NCBI RefSeq assembly: GCF_026712185.1
Contig: NZ_JAPPUX010000003.1
Location: forward strand, 310,001 to 374,000
From: Nocardioides pini
Lineage (GTDB): Bacteria > Actinomycetota > Actinomycetes > Propionibacteriales > Nocardioidaceae
DNA: 64,000 bases
Reading direction: 5' to 3'
The notes below the pieces were generated by a model. It had not been told where the DNA came from. It did not search any database and saw only the letters and a list, made by a program, of their open reading frames with translations. The translations under genes and the position numbers were made by a program. This document shows positions 52,418-60,520 of the stretch, piece by piece. How positions within the stretch are numbered: position 1 is the first letter of the stretch; every line of letters starts with the position of its first letter.

Positions 52418-53139
52418 GGCGCCGGCTTCAGGACGTAGCCGGCGCCGCGCATCGTGTGGATCATCGGCTCGCGGCCGGCGTCGACCTTCTTGCGCAGGTA
52501 GGAGATGTAGAGCTCGACGACGTTGGCCTGGCCGCCGAAGTCGTACTGCCAGACACGGTCGAGGATCTGTGCCTTGCTCAGCACCCGCCGGGGGTTGCGC
52601 ATGAGGAAGCGCAGCAGCTCGAACTCGGTGGCGGTCAGCGCGATCTCCTCGCCGGCCCGGTGCACCTCGTGGCTGTCCTCGTCGAGGGTGAGGTCGCCGA
52701 CGACCAGCACGTGGCCGGCGTCGGCCTGGGCCGCCGTGCCGCCGCGCCGGATGAGCCCGCGCAGCCGCGCGACCACCTCCTCCAGCGAGAAGGGCTTGGT
52801 GACGTAGTCGTCGCCGCCCGCGGTGAGGCCGGCGATGCGGTCCTCGACGGCGTCCTTGGCGGTGAGGAAGAGGACGGGTACGTCGCTGCCGTCGGCGCGC
52901 ATCCGGCGCAGCACCTCGAGGCCGTCGAAGTCCGGCAGCATGATGTCGAGCACCACGGCGTCGGGGCGGAAGTCGCCCGCGGCGGCGACCGCGTCGCTCC
53001 CGCTGTGCGCCATCCGGAGGTCCCAGCCCTCGTAGCGGAGCGCCATCGCGAGGAGCTCGGCGATGTTCACCTCGTCGTCGACGACGAGCACGCGCACGGG
53101 GGAGCCGTCGGGGCGGGTGAGCTGCTGCACGGACAGCAT
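52414..53139 (-). CDS. OmpR-family response regulator
   Basis: 241 residues. Receiver domain with acidic D21-D22, phospho-acceptor D65 in VVLDIMLPDFDG, Thr in FLTAKDA and Lys in VTKPFS. The C-terminal winged helix has LTATEFELLRFLMRNPRRVLSKAQIL (in outline) and SYLRKKVD. Partner of the kinase that follows with a GTGA overlap. Likely targets include its own operon. Confidence 0.95.
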   Translation of the reverse strand: MLSVQQLTRPDGSPVRVLVVDDEVNIAELLAMALRYEGWDLRMAHSGSDAVAAAGDFRPDAVVLDIMLPDFDGLEVLRRMRADGSDVPVLFLTAKDAVEDRIAGLTAGGDDYVTKPFSLEEVVARLRGLIRRGGTAAQADAGHVLVVGDLTLDEDSHEVHRAGEEIALTATEFELLRFLMRNPRRVLSKAQILDRVWQYDFGGQANVVELYISYLRKKVDAGREPMIHTMRGAGYVLKPAP

Positions 53140-53178
53140 CCTGCCGGGGCAACCTGTGAGGTTGCTGTGCGACGCCTG

Positions 53179-54354
53179 TCAGCGGACCGCCCGGTTGAGC
53201 CGGGCGGCCTCGCGGGTCAGGTGGGTGCGCTCGGCCAGGTCGGTCGCGAGCCCGGCGGCCTCGGCGTAGAGCCGCGCGGCGGTGGCGAGGTCGCCGTCCT
53301 TCTCGTGGAGGTACGCCGACGCGGCGCGGTGGCGGGGGAGCGCGGGGTCGACCTCGGCCAGGGCCGCGAGCCCCGCGCGGGCGCCGTCCGCCTCGCCCAC
53401 CGCCACCGCCCGGTTGAGCCGCACGACCGGGCTGCCGGTGAGCGCCAGGAGCTCGTCGTACCACTGCACGACCTGCACCCAGTCGGTCTCCGAGGCGCTG
53501 GGCGCGTCGGCGTGCAGGGCGGCGATGGCCGCCTGGAGCTGGTACTCGCCGCGTCTCTGGCGGGCCAGCGCGCCCTGCAGGACGGCGACGCCCTCCTCGA
53601 TGAGGGCCGTGTCCCACATCGAGCGGTCCTGGTCGGCGAGGGGGACGATCGTCCCGTCGACGCGCAGCCGCGCCGGGCGCCGCGCGTGGTGCAGGAGCAT
53701 CAGCGCGAGCAGCCCGTCGGTCTCCGGGTCCTGCTCGTCGGGACCGGCCAGCGCGGCCAGCTGCCGGGTCAGCCGGATCGCCTCGGCGGCGAGGTCGACG
53801 TCCCCGGAGTAGCCCTCGTTGAAGACCAGGTAGAGCACGCGCCGCACCGTCGCGAGGTCGCCCGGCCGGTCGAACGACTCGCCCGACACGGTCCGCTTCG
53901 CCCGGCTGATGCGCTGCGCCATCGTCGCCTCGGGCACCAGGTAGGCCTCGGCGACCTGCCGGGTGGTCAGGCCGGCCACGGCCCGCAGCGTCAGGGCCAC
54001 CGCCGAGGCCGGCGTGAGGGCCGGGTGCGCGCAGAGGAAGAACACCCGCAGCGTGTCGTCGGCGGTCTCGGTCGGGCCCTGCCCCGGCTCGAGGTCCACC
54101 GCGAGCTCGCGCCGCTGCCGCGCGGTCTCGGAGCGTACGACGTCGAGGAAGCGTCGCCAGGCGACGGTGACGAGCCAGCCCTTGAGGTCGCGCGGCGGCT
54201 CCGCGGACCCGGCGCCGAAGGTGCGCCACGCCTCCACGAGCGCCTCCTGCACGGCGTCCTCGGCCGTCGCGAAGTCGGCTCCGCGACGGACGAGGACGCC
54301 GATGACCTGGGGCACCACCCCGCGCAGGACCGCCTCGTCCACGGGTCGGCTCAC
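53179..54354 (-). CDS. ECF42-type RNA polymerase sigma factor with long C-terminal domain
   Basis: 391 residues. Regions 2 and 4 take up the first 170: FATAEDAVQEALVEAWRTF, then GLTTRQVAEAYLVPEATMAQRISRAKRTV (in outline). The extra 220 residues (LYLVFNEGYSGD, LLALMLLHHARRPARL, YDELLALTGSPVVRLNRAVAVGE, YLHEKDGDLATAARLYAEA) are the TPR-like C-terminus of this group, which replaces an anti-sigma. GTG 54354 overlaps the YCII gene stop as GTGA, the standard pairing for this class. Confidence 0.9.
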   Translation of the reverse strand: MSRPVDEAVLRGVVPQVIGVLVRRGADFATAEDAVQEALVEAWRTFGAGSAEPPRDLKGWLVTVAWRRFLDVVRSETARQRRELAVDLEPGQGPTETADDTLRVFFLCAHPALTPASAVALTLRAVAGLTTRQVAEAYLVPEATMAQRISRAKRTVSGESFDRPGDLATVRRVLYLVFNEGYSGDVDLAAEAIRLTRQLAALAGPDEQDPETDGLLALMLLHHARRPARLRVDGTIVPLADQDRSMWDTALIEEGVAVLQGALARQRRGEYQLQAAIAALHADAPSASETDWVQVVQWYDELLALTGSPVVRLNRAVAVGEADGARAGLAALAEVDPALPRHRAASAYLHEKDGDLATAARLYAEAAGLATDLAERTHLTREAARLNRAVR

Positions 54355-54758
54355 TCGATGGTCTCGGAGTGGTGCTGGAGGAACGGGCGCACCTCGAGCC
54401 ACTCGTGGATCGGCTTCCCGCCGTTGCCGGGCGCGGCCGAGAGCTCGCCGGCGAGCTCGATCGCCCGGTCCCGGTCCTCGACGTCGATGACCATCCAGCC
54501 GGCGATGAGGTCCTTCGTCTCGGCGAACGGGCCGTCGACGACCGGCGGCTTTCCCTCCCCGTCGTGGCGGACCCACATCCCGTCGGGCGCGAGCGCCTGA
54601 CCGTCGACGAACTCGCCGGTCTCCCGCAGCCGGTTGGCGAAGTCGTCCATGTAACGCAGGTGCGCGTCGACCTCCTCGGGGGCCCACTGGTCCATGGGGA
54701 CGTCGTTCACGGCGGCAGGCGCGCCGCGGTAGTGCTTGAGGAGCAGGTACTTCGGCAT
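54351..54758 (-). CDS. YCII-related (DGPF) protein
   Basis: 135 residues. MPKYLLLKHYRG at the start and VVDGPFAETKDLIAGWMVIDVEDRDRAIELA (in outline) are the DGPF-domain marks, with DGPF near residue 76. GGAG lies just before the ATG. These proteins are nearly always encoded with ECF42 sigma factors, and here the next gene overlaps as GTGA. Role in the signalling is unknown. Confidence 0.92.
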   Translation of the reverse strand: MPKYLLLKHYRGAPAAVNDVPMDQWAPEEVDAHLRYMDDFANRLRETGEFVDGQALAPDGMWVRHDGEGKPPVVDGPFAETKDLIAGWMVIDVEDRDRAIELAGELSAAPGNGGKPIHEWLEVRPFLQHHSETIE

Positions 54759-54902
54759 GTCGTCATCTCCTTGTCCGGTGCGGCCATTGTGGCCGCGTCC
54801 ATCCCGGGGACGGAGCCGCCGGCGGGTCCTCGACATGGTCGACGAGGATTTCTCACGGCCGGGGCACAGCCGCGCCACAGGTTCGGGGCGCACGCTCCTG
54901 CC

Positions 54903-55352
54903 ATGAGCGAGAACGACGAGCAGGACGAGACCCAGCCGGTCCGTCGCGACGGCGCCGCGACCCCGCCGCCCGCGGCGGCCGGGTCCATCCCCACCGCGCC
55001 GCCCGTGACGGAGCCGGCGCCCGCGGCAGCGACCCCCGCGGAGGCGCCCGTCGCGCGGCGGGGCTTCCGCGAGCGCCTCCGGGCGGCGCGCCGCTCCGAC
55101 GGCAGCCGCGCCTACAGCCTGGGGGCGCTGGTCGCCTCGGCGCTCGCCGGCATCATCGTCGGCGGACTGGGCGTCAGCGCGATCGACGCGGTCGCCGGCG
55201 ACGACCACGGCCCCGGCCGCGACGGCTGGGTCCGGCACGACGACGACCGCGGGCCGGGTGGGCGTGAGGGCATGCACGGCGGCCCCTACGGCGTACCGGG
55301 TCAGCTGCCGCCGACCACCGTTCCGGACGACGAGGAGGGCTCCAGCTCCTGA
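54903..55352 (+). CDS. Single-pass membrane protein of unknown function
   Basis: 149 residues. A disordered Pro/Ala-rich N-terminus (1-60), a basic stop-transfer segment (RERLRAARRS), one helix at about 75-95 (YSLGALVASALAGIIVGGLG) and a Gly/Asp/His-rich tail (GDDHGPGRDGWVRHDDD) that might bind metal. It reads away from the sigma operon, with 144 bp between. No family is evident to me. Confidence 0.68.
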   Translation: MSENDEQDETQPVRRDGAATPPPAAAGSIPTAPPVTEPAPAAATPAEAPVARRGFRERLRAARRSDGSRAYSLGALVASALAGIIVGGLGVSAIDAVAGDDHGPGRDGWVRHDDDRGPGGREGMHGGPYGVPGQLPPTTVPDDEEGSSS

Positions 55353-55407
55353 GGCGACCGGGCGAGCCGGCGACCGGGCGCGAATTCGGTTGCCGCCGTG
55401 GGCGAGA

Positions 55408-58400
55408 ATGGCGCCCGTTGTGAAGATCACCTACCCGGCCGAGCTCCCGGTCTCGGCGCGCCGCGACGACATCGCCGCTGCCATCCGTGACCACCAGGTC
55501 GTCATCGTCGCCGGCGAGACGGGCTCGGGGAAGACGACCCAGCTGCCCAAGATCTGCCTCGAGCTCGGCCGCGGCAGGGGCCGCGCCGACGGCGGCGGTC
55601 TGATCGGGCACACCCAGCCCCGGCGCATCGCCGCCCGGTCGGTGGCCGAGCGCATCGCCGAGGAGCTCGGCACGGAGCTCGGCGACGTCGTCGGCTACCA
55701 GGTCCGGTTCACCGACCGCACCAGCCGTGCGAGCCGCATCAAGCTGATGACCGACGGCATCCTGCTGGCCGAGCTGCAGCGCGACCGCGACCTGCGCAAG
55801 TACGACACCATCATCATCGACGAGGCCCACGAGCGCAGCCTCAACATCGACTTCCTGCTCGGCTACCTCCGGCGCCTGCTGCCGCGCCGTCCCGACCTCA
55901 AGGTCATCATCACCAGCGCCACGATCGACGTCGAGCGCTTCGCCGCGCACTTCCGGGCCCCGGTGGTCGAGGTCTCGGGCCGGACGTACCCGGTCGAGGT
56001 CCGCTACCGCCCGCTCCTCGAGCTGCCGGAGGAGGACGAGGAGGGCGAGCCGGTCCAGCGCGACCAGACCGAGGCGATCCTCGACGCCGTCCGGGAGCTG
56101 TCGGCCGAGGGGCCGGGCGACGTGCTCGTGTTCCTGCCCGGCGAGCGGGAGATCCGCGACACCGCCGATGCCTTCGATGCGCTCAAGAGTGACCGCCTCG
56201 AGATCGTCCCCCTGTACTCCCGCCTCAGCGCGGCCGACCAGCACAAGGTGTTCTCCAGCCATCCGTCCACCGTGCGCCGCGTCGTGCTGGCCACCAACGT
56301 CGCGGAGACGTCGCTGACCGTCCCCGGCATCCGGTACGTCGTCGACACCGGTGTCGCGCGCATCAGCCGCTACTCCGTGCGCACCAAGGTGCAGCGGCTG
56401 CCGATCGAGCCGATCAGCCAGGCCTCGGCCAACCAGCGCTCCGGGCGGTGCGGCCGCGTCTCCGAGGGCATCGCGATCCGGCTCTACTCCGAGGAGGACT
56501 TCGAGGCGCGCCCGGAGTTCACCGACCCCGAGATCCTGCGCACCAACCTCGCCAGCGTCATCCTCCAGATGGCCTCGCTCCGGCTCGGCGACATCGCCCG
56601 GTTCCCGTTCGTCGAGCCGCCCGACCGCCGCAACGTCAAGGCCGGCACCGACCTGCTCGAGGAGCTGGGCGCCGTGACCGTCGCGGACGCGCGCCCGCGC
56701 CTGACCGACGTCGGGCGACGCCTGGCCCGGCTCCCGATCGACCCGCGACTGGGCCGGATGATCCTCGAGGCCGAGCGCCTCGGCTGCCTGCGCGACGTCC
56801 TCGTCATCGCCGCCGCGCTCTCCATCCAGGACCCGCGCGAGCGCCCCGAGGAGCAGCGGGCGCAGGCCGACCAGCTGCACGCCCGCTTCAAGCACGACTC
56901 CAGCGACTTCCTCACGTGGCTCAACCTCTGGCGCCACGTCAAGCAGCAGCAGCGCGAGCTCTCGTCCAGCGCCTTCCGTCGCATGTGCCGGCGCGAGCAC
57001 CTCAACTACATGCGCATCCGCGAGTGGCAGGACTACGAGTCCCAGCTGCGGCAGGTGTGCAAGGAGCTCAAGCTGGGTCTCGATACACGCGGCTCGTCCC
57101 TCACCGCGCACTCGACCACCGGGAAGGGAGAGGGCGGAGCGGCGTACGACGAGGACGGCATCCACCAGGCGCTGCTCTCCGGCCTGCTGAGCCACATCGG
57201 TGCGCTCGAGGAGCGCGAGAAGGGCAAGCCGGGGGAGCGGCGCCCGATGCGGGAGTACCTCGGTGCCCGCAACGCGCGCTTCGCGGTCTTCCCGGGCAGC
57301 GTGCTGAAGGGCCGCAACCCGGACTTCCTGATGAGCGCGGAGCTGGTCGAGACCTCGCGGCTGTGGGCGCGGCAGAACGCCGCCATCAAGCCCGAGTGGG
57401 CCGAGCGCCTCGGTGCGCACCTGGTCAAGCGGACCTACTCCGAGCCGCACTGGTCACGCAAGCGCGCCGCGGTGATGGCGCGCGAGCGGGTCACGCTGTA
57501 CGGCGTCCCGCTGGTCGCCGACCGCCTCGTGCAGTACGGCCGGATCGACGCGCCGCTCGCCCGCGAGCTGTTCATCCGTCATGCCCTCGTCCAGCGCGAG
57601 TGGGACTCCCGGCACCGCTTCCTCGCCGAGAACACCCGCCTCCTCGAGGAGGCGGAGGAGCTCGAGCACCGGGCCCGGCGTCGCGACATCGTCGTCGACG
57701 AGGAGACCCTCTTCGAGTTCTACGACGCCCGCGTGGGTGCCGACGTGGTCAGCGGGCAGCACTTCGACCAGTGGTGGAAGCGCGCGCGGCAGAAGAAGCC
57801 CGACCTGCTCACCTTCGACCCGGACATGCTCACCCACGACACCGCCGGCGAGGTGCGGGCCAACGACTTCCCGACGCAGTGGCACGACAGCGACGAGGCC
57901 GGTCTGACCTTCCCGATCAGCTACCACTTCGAGCCCGGTGCCGCCGACGACGGGCTCACCATCGACGTCCCCGTCGCCACGCTCAACCGGATCGAGGCCG
58001 ACGACTTCTCCTGGCTCGTGCCGGGGCTCCGCGAGGAGCTGGTGACCGAGCTGATCCGTTCCCTGCCCAAGAACTTCCGCGTCGCGATGGTCCCCGCCCC
58101 CAACACCGCCCGCGAGTTCCTCGACGCCACGCCCCCGGGGGCCGAGCCGCTGCTCGACGCGCTCGAGCGGTTCGCGCGGAGCACCCGCAGCCTCGTCATC
58201 CCGCGCGAGGCGTGGGACTGGTCCAAGGTGTCCGCCCACCTGCGACCCACCTACCGCGTGGTGACCGAGGAGGGGGCCGAGGCCGGTCGCGGCAAGGACC
58301 TCGACGCGCTCAAGGAGCCGCTGCGGCCGACCTTCGAGCAGGCGATGGCCGACGTCGCGTCCGACTCGGGCGTGACCGCCACCGGCCAGAGGGCGTGGAC

Positions 58401-59253
58401 GTTCGGCACGGTGGACGAGTCCTTCGTCCAGCGGCGCGCGGGTCACGAGGTCCGGGGCTTCCCCGCCCTCGTCGACGAGGGTGCGACGGTCGGCCTGCAG
58501 GTGCTCGCGACGGCCGACGAGGCCGCGGCGCACCACCGGCTCGGCGTACGCCGCCTGGTCCTGCTCGCGCTCGGCCCGGCCGATCCCGTCGACGACGTCC
58601 TCGCGGCGGCGGGCCTCGACCGGCACGGTCAGGCCAAGCTCGCCCTCGTGGGGTCGCCCTACCCGTCGGTGGCCGACCTCCTCGACGACGTCCGCGCCGG
58701 CATCGTCGGCGAGGTCGTCGACCAGCACCCCACGGTGCGCGACGAGGCGGCGTACGACGCCGTGGTGGCCGCCTCCCGCGAGGCCGTCGCGACCGGGCTG
58801 GCGCCGGCGGTGCACGACGTGATGCGCGTGCTGGAGGCGTGGCGCACCACCGACAGGGCCATCTCCGGGCGCGCCGACCTGATGACGCTCCCGGCCCTCA
58901 CCGACATGCGCGCCCAGGTCGGCCGGCTGATGGCGACCGGCTTCGTGGGGGAGGCGGGCGTACGACGGCTCCGCGACTACCCGCGCTACCTCGCCGCCGT
59001 GACCCACCGGCGCGAGCGGCTCGACGGCCAGGTCGTGCGGGACCGGCAGCTCATGGACCAGCTGGCGGGGCTCCAGGAGGCGTGGCTGCACGCCGTCGCC
59101 GCGCTCCCGGACGGGCAGCCGATGCCGCAGCACCTCCGCGACGCGCGGTGGCTGCTGGAGGAGTACCGCGTCTCGCTCTTCGCCCAGCAGCTCGGGACCC
59201 GGGAGAAGGTCAGCGACCAGCGCATCCGCAAGGTGATGGCCCGCACGGGTTGA
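55408..59253 (+). CDS. hrpA: ATP-dependent RNA helicase HrpA
   Basis: 1281 residues, the usual length. DEAH helicase motifs: GETGSGKTT at 36-44, TQPRRIAA near 69, DEAH at 138-141 within IIIDEAHERSLNIDFL, SATID, and NQRSGRCGR in motif VI. The HA2 and OB-fold regions and the long DUF3418 C-terminus follow (TFPISYHFEPGA, LPKNFRVAMVPAPN). It unwinds RNA, in E. coli aiding stalled ribosomes and mRNA processing. ATG 55408 is chosen; GTG 55420 is possible. Confidence 0.95.
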   Translation: MAPVVKITYPAELPVSARRDDIAAAIRDHQVVIVAGETGSGKTTQLPKICLELGRGRGRADGGGLIGHTQPRRIAARSVAERIAEELGTELGDVVGYQVRFTDRTSRASRIKLMTDGILLAELQRDRDLRKYDTIIIDEAHERSLNIDFLLGYLRRLLPRRPDLKVIITSATIDVERFAAHFRAPVVEVSGRTYPVEVRYRPLLELPEEDEEGEPVQRDQTEAILDAVRELSAEGPGDVLVFLPGEREIRDTADAFDALKSDRLEIVPLYSRLSAADQHKVFSSHPSTVRRVVLATNVAETSLTVPGIRYVVDTGVARISRYSVRTKVQRLPIEPISQASANQRSGRCGRVSEGIAIRLYSEEDFEARPEFTDPEILRTNLASVILQMASLRLGDIARFPFVEPPDRRNVKAGTDLLEELGAVTVADARPRLTDVGRRLARLPIDPRLGRMILEAERLGCLRDVLVIAAALSIQDPRERPEEQRAQADQLHARFKHDSSDFLTWLNLWRHVKQQQRELSSSAFRRMCRREHLNYMRIREWQDYESQLRQVCKELKLGLDTRGSSLTAHSTTGKGEGGAAYDEDGIHQALLSGLLSHIGALEEREKGKPGERRPMREYLGARNARFAVFPGSVLKGRNPDFLMSAELVETSRLWARQNAAIKPEWAERLGAHLVKRTYSEPHWSRKRAAVMARERVTLYGVPLVADRLVQYGRIDAPLARELFIRHALVQREWDSRHRFLAENTRLLEEAEELEHRARRRDIVVDEETLFEFYDARVGADVVSGQHFDQWWKRARQKKPDLLTFDPDMLTHDTAGEVRANDFPTQWHDSDEAGLTFPISYHFEPGAADDGLTIDVPVATLNRIEADDFSWLVPGLREELVTELIRSLPKNFRVAMVPAPNTAREFLDATPPGAEPLLDALERFARSTRSLVIPREAWDWSKVSAHLRPTYRVVTEEGAEAGRGKDLDALKEPLRPTFEQAMADVASDSGVTATGQRAWTFGTVDESFVQRRAGHEVRGFPALVDEGATVGLQVLATADEAAAHHRLGVRRLVLLALGPADPVDDVLAAAGLDRHGQAKLALVGSPYPSVADLLDDVRAGIVGEVVDQHPTVRDEAAYDAVVAASREAVATGLAPAVHDVMRVLEAWRTTDRAISGRADLMTLPALTDMRAQVGRLMATGFVGEAGVRRLRDYPRYLAAVTHRRERLDGQVVRDRQLMDQLAGLQEAWLHAVAALPDGQPMPQHLRDARWLLEEYRVSLFAQQLGTREKVSDQRIRKVMARTG

Positions 59254-59308
59254 GTGCGCTCGCGGTGTTAGTCGCACCGTGGCCGCGCACTCGACCTAGG
59301 GTGGAGCG

Positions 59309-59905
59309 ATGACCGGCCGCACGCACCACCGCCCGATGACGCCCGGAGACGGGTTCTTCGCCGACATCGTCGGAGGAGTCGACCCCGCGCAGGTCCGCGA
59401 GGCCGGCGACGTGGCCGCCACCGTCCTCGTGCGGGGCGCCCGCGAGTCCGACGACCCCGAGCTGGCCGAGCGCGTGGTCCGCCTCGCCGACACCGAGGGG
59501 CTCGAGACGCTGGCCGAGGTGTGGTCGGGTGCTCCCGCCGACACCCTGGCGGGGAGCCTGTGGCGGCTGTTCCTCCTCCGCTCGTGGGTGCACGCCAGCC
59601 CCGACCGGGTGGCCGCCGACTACGAGGCCGGGCAGCGGCGCGTGGACGTCGCCCGCGTGGTCGCAGGGGTGGCCGACCCGCCCGGGCCGGACGAGCTGCG
59701 CGGCATGGTCGACGACGTGCTGCGCGGCATCACCCGCGGCGACTTCGCCGTCACCCTCCTCCGCGCCTCCGCCTTCGCCCGCATCGTCGCCGCCGGCCGC
59801 GCCGCGCTCGGCAGCGCCTCGCACGAGGAGATCACCCGGATGCTCACCCTGTCGGAGCAGCTCGAGGCGGCGGGACACGTGGAAATCAGGGACACGCTCG
59901 CCTGA
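59309..59905 (+). CDS. Conserved helical protein of unknown function
   Basis: 198 residues. The outline is helical, with DGFFADIVGGVDPAQVREAGDVAATVLVRGA near the start, LAGSLWRLFLLRSWVHASPDRVAADYEAG in the middle (both in outline) and ITRGDFAVTLLRASAFARIVAAGR later. No catalytic or membrane motif. TAGGGT at 59297-59302 lies six bases before the ATG, so leaderless. The same type of gene follows hrpA in other actinobacteria as far as I recall, but I know no function. Confidence 0.72.
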   Translation: MTGRTHHRPMTPGDGFFADIVGGVDPAQVREAGDVAATVLVRGARESDDPELAERVVRLADTEGLETLAEVWSGAPADTLAGSLWRLFLLRSWVHASPDRVAADYEAGQRRVDVARVVAGVADPPGPDELRGMVDDVLRGITRGDFAVTLLRASAFARIVAAGRAALGSASHEEITRMLTLSEQLEAAGHVEIRDTLA

Positions 59906-59920
59906 GGCGTTAAAATGTCC

Positions 59921-60013
59921 GTGAGTGCGTCGGGCTGTGGCAGCCCCGGGTCCCAAAATCAGCCGCTACGAGCGGCCACGCGCCGTGAGGCGCTCCCGGT
60001 CCGGCGCACTCAC
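59921..60013. ncRNA. Possible structured RNA: long helix enclosing three hairpins
   Basis: GTGAGTGCGTCGG (59921-59933) pairs with CCGGCGCACTCAC (60001-60013), 13 pairs with one G-U. Inside are GGCTG-TGG-CAGCC (59933-59945), GCCGCT-ACG-AGCGGC (59962-59976) and GCGCC-GTGA-GGCGC (59980-59993), the last with a GNRA loop. It takes up most of the gap before the PemK-like gene. It is not a tRNA: no T-arm or CCA-type end. The strand is open; TTTT lies just beyond the helix on the minus strand. Confidence 0.4.
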
Positions 60014-60043
60014 TCATTTCCCGCGTCGGTCTAGGCTCCGGAC

Positions 60044-60511
60044 GTGGGCATCGCCAAGCGCCTCGGCGCGCTCCTCTCGGGCATCTCCAGGACCGGTACG
60101 ACCGCTCCCGGCACGACCGCACCGACGTCCGGAACCGGCTCGACGTACGCCCCCGAGCGTGACGGCGAGCCCGATCCCGGCGAGGTCGTGTGGGCCTGGG
60201 TGCCCTACGAGGACGACCCCAGCCAGGGCAAGGACCGGCCGGTGCTGGTGCTCGACACGGCCGGGGACGGCTGGGTCGGGCTGATGCTCAGCAGCCAGGA
60301 CCACGACCGGGACGCCGAGGACGAGGCCCGCTGGGGGCGCCACTGGATGGACGTCGGCACCGGCGGGTGGGACTCCCAGGGGCGGCCGAGCGAGGTGCGC
60401 CTCGACCGGTTGATCCACCTCGCACGCGACGGCGTACGACGCGAGGGAGCCGCCCTGGACGAGACGATCTTCACTGCCGTCGTGGAGGCCCGGCGTGGTC
60501 TGTCCCGATAG
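60044..60511 (+). CDS. PemK/MazF-like protein, solitary
   Basis: 155 residues, GTG start with TAGGCT six bases upstream. After a 43-residue Thr/Gly-rich N-terminal extension comes a PemK-like barrel: PGEVVWAWVPYEDDPSQGKDRPVLVL (in outline), then WVGLMLSSQDHDRD and SEVRLDRLIHLARDGV. The Lys-Asp-Arg-Pro of KDRPVLV fits the family's active strand. MazF-type toxins cut RNA, but there is no antitoxin gene on either side, and the length and extension suggest a domesticated member. Confidence 0.78.
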   Translation: MGIAKRLGALLSGISRTGTTAPGTTAPTSGTGSTYAPERDGEPDPGEVVWAWVPYEDDPSQGKDRPVLVLDTAGDGWVGLMLSSQDHDRDAEDEARWGRHWMDVGTGGWDSQGRPSEVRLDRLIHLARDGVRREGAALDETIFTAVVEARRGLSR

Positions 60512-60520
60512 GGTCTGGCC

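Noticed and set aside
59921..60013. tRNA gene
   Set aside because: It has a cloverleaf-like outline but no T-arm consensus, no usable anticodon arm and a 13-pair outer helix.
60044..60511. Complete toxin-antitoxin pair
   Set aside because: No small antitoxin-like gene lies on either side; the upstream gene is 198 codons with no DNA-binding motif and the downstream gene is a lipoprotein.
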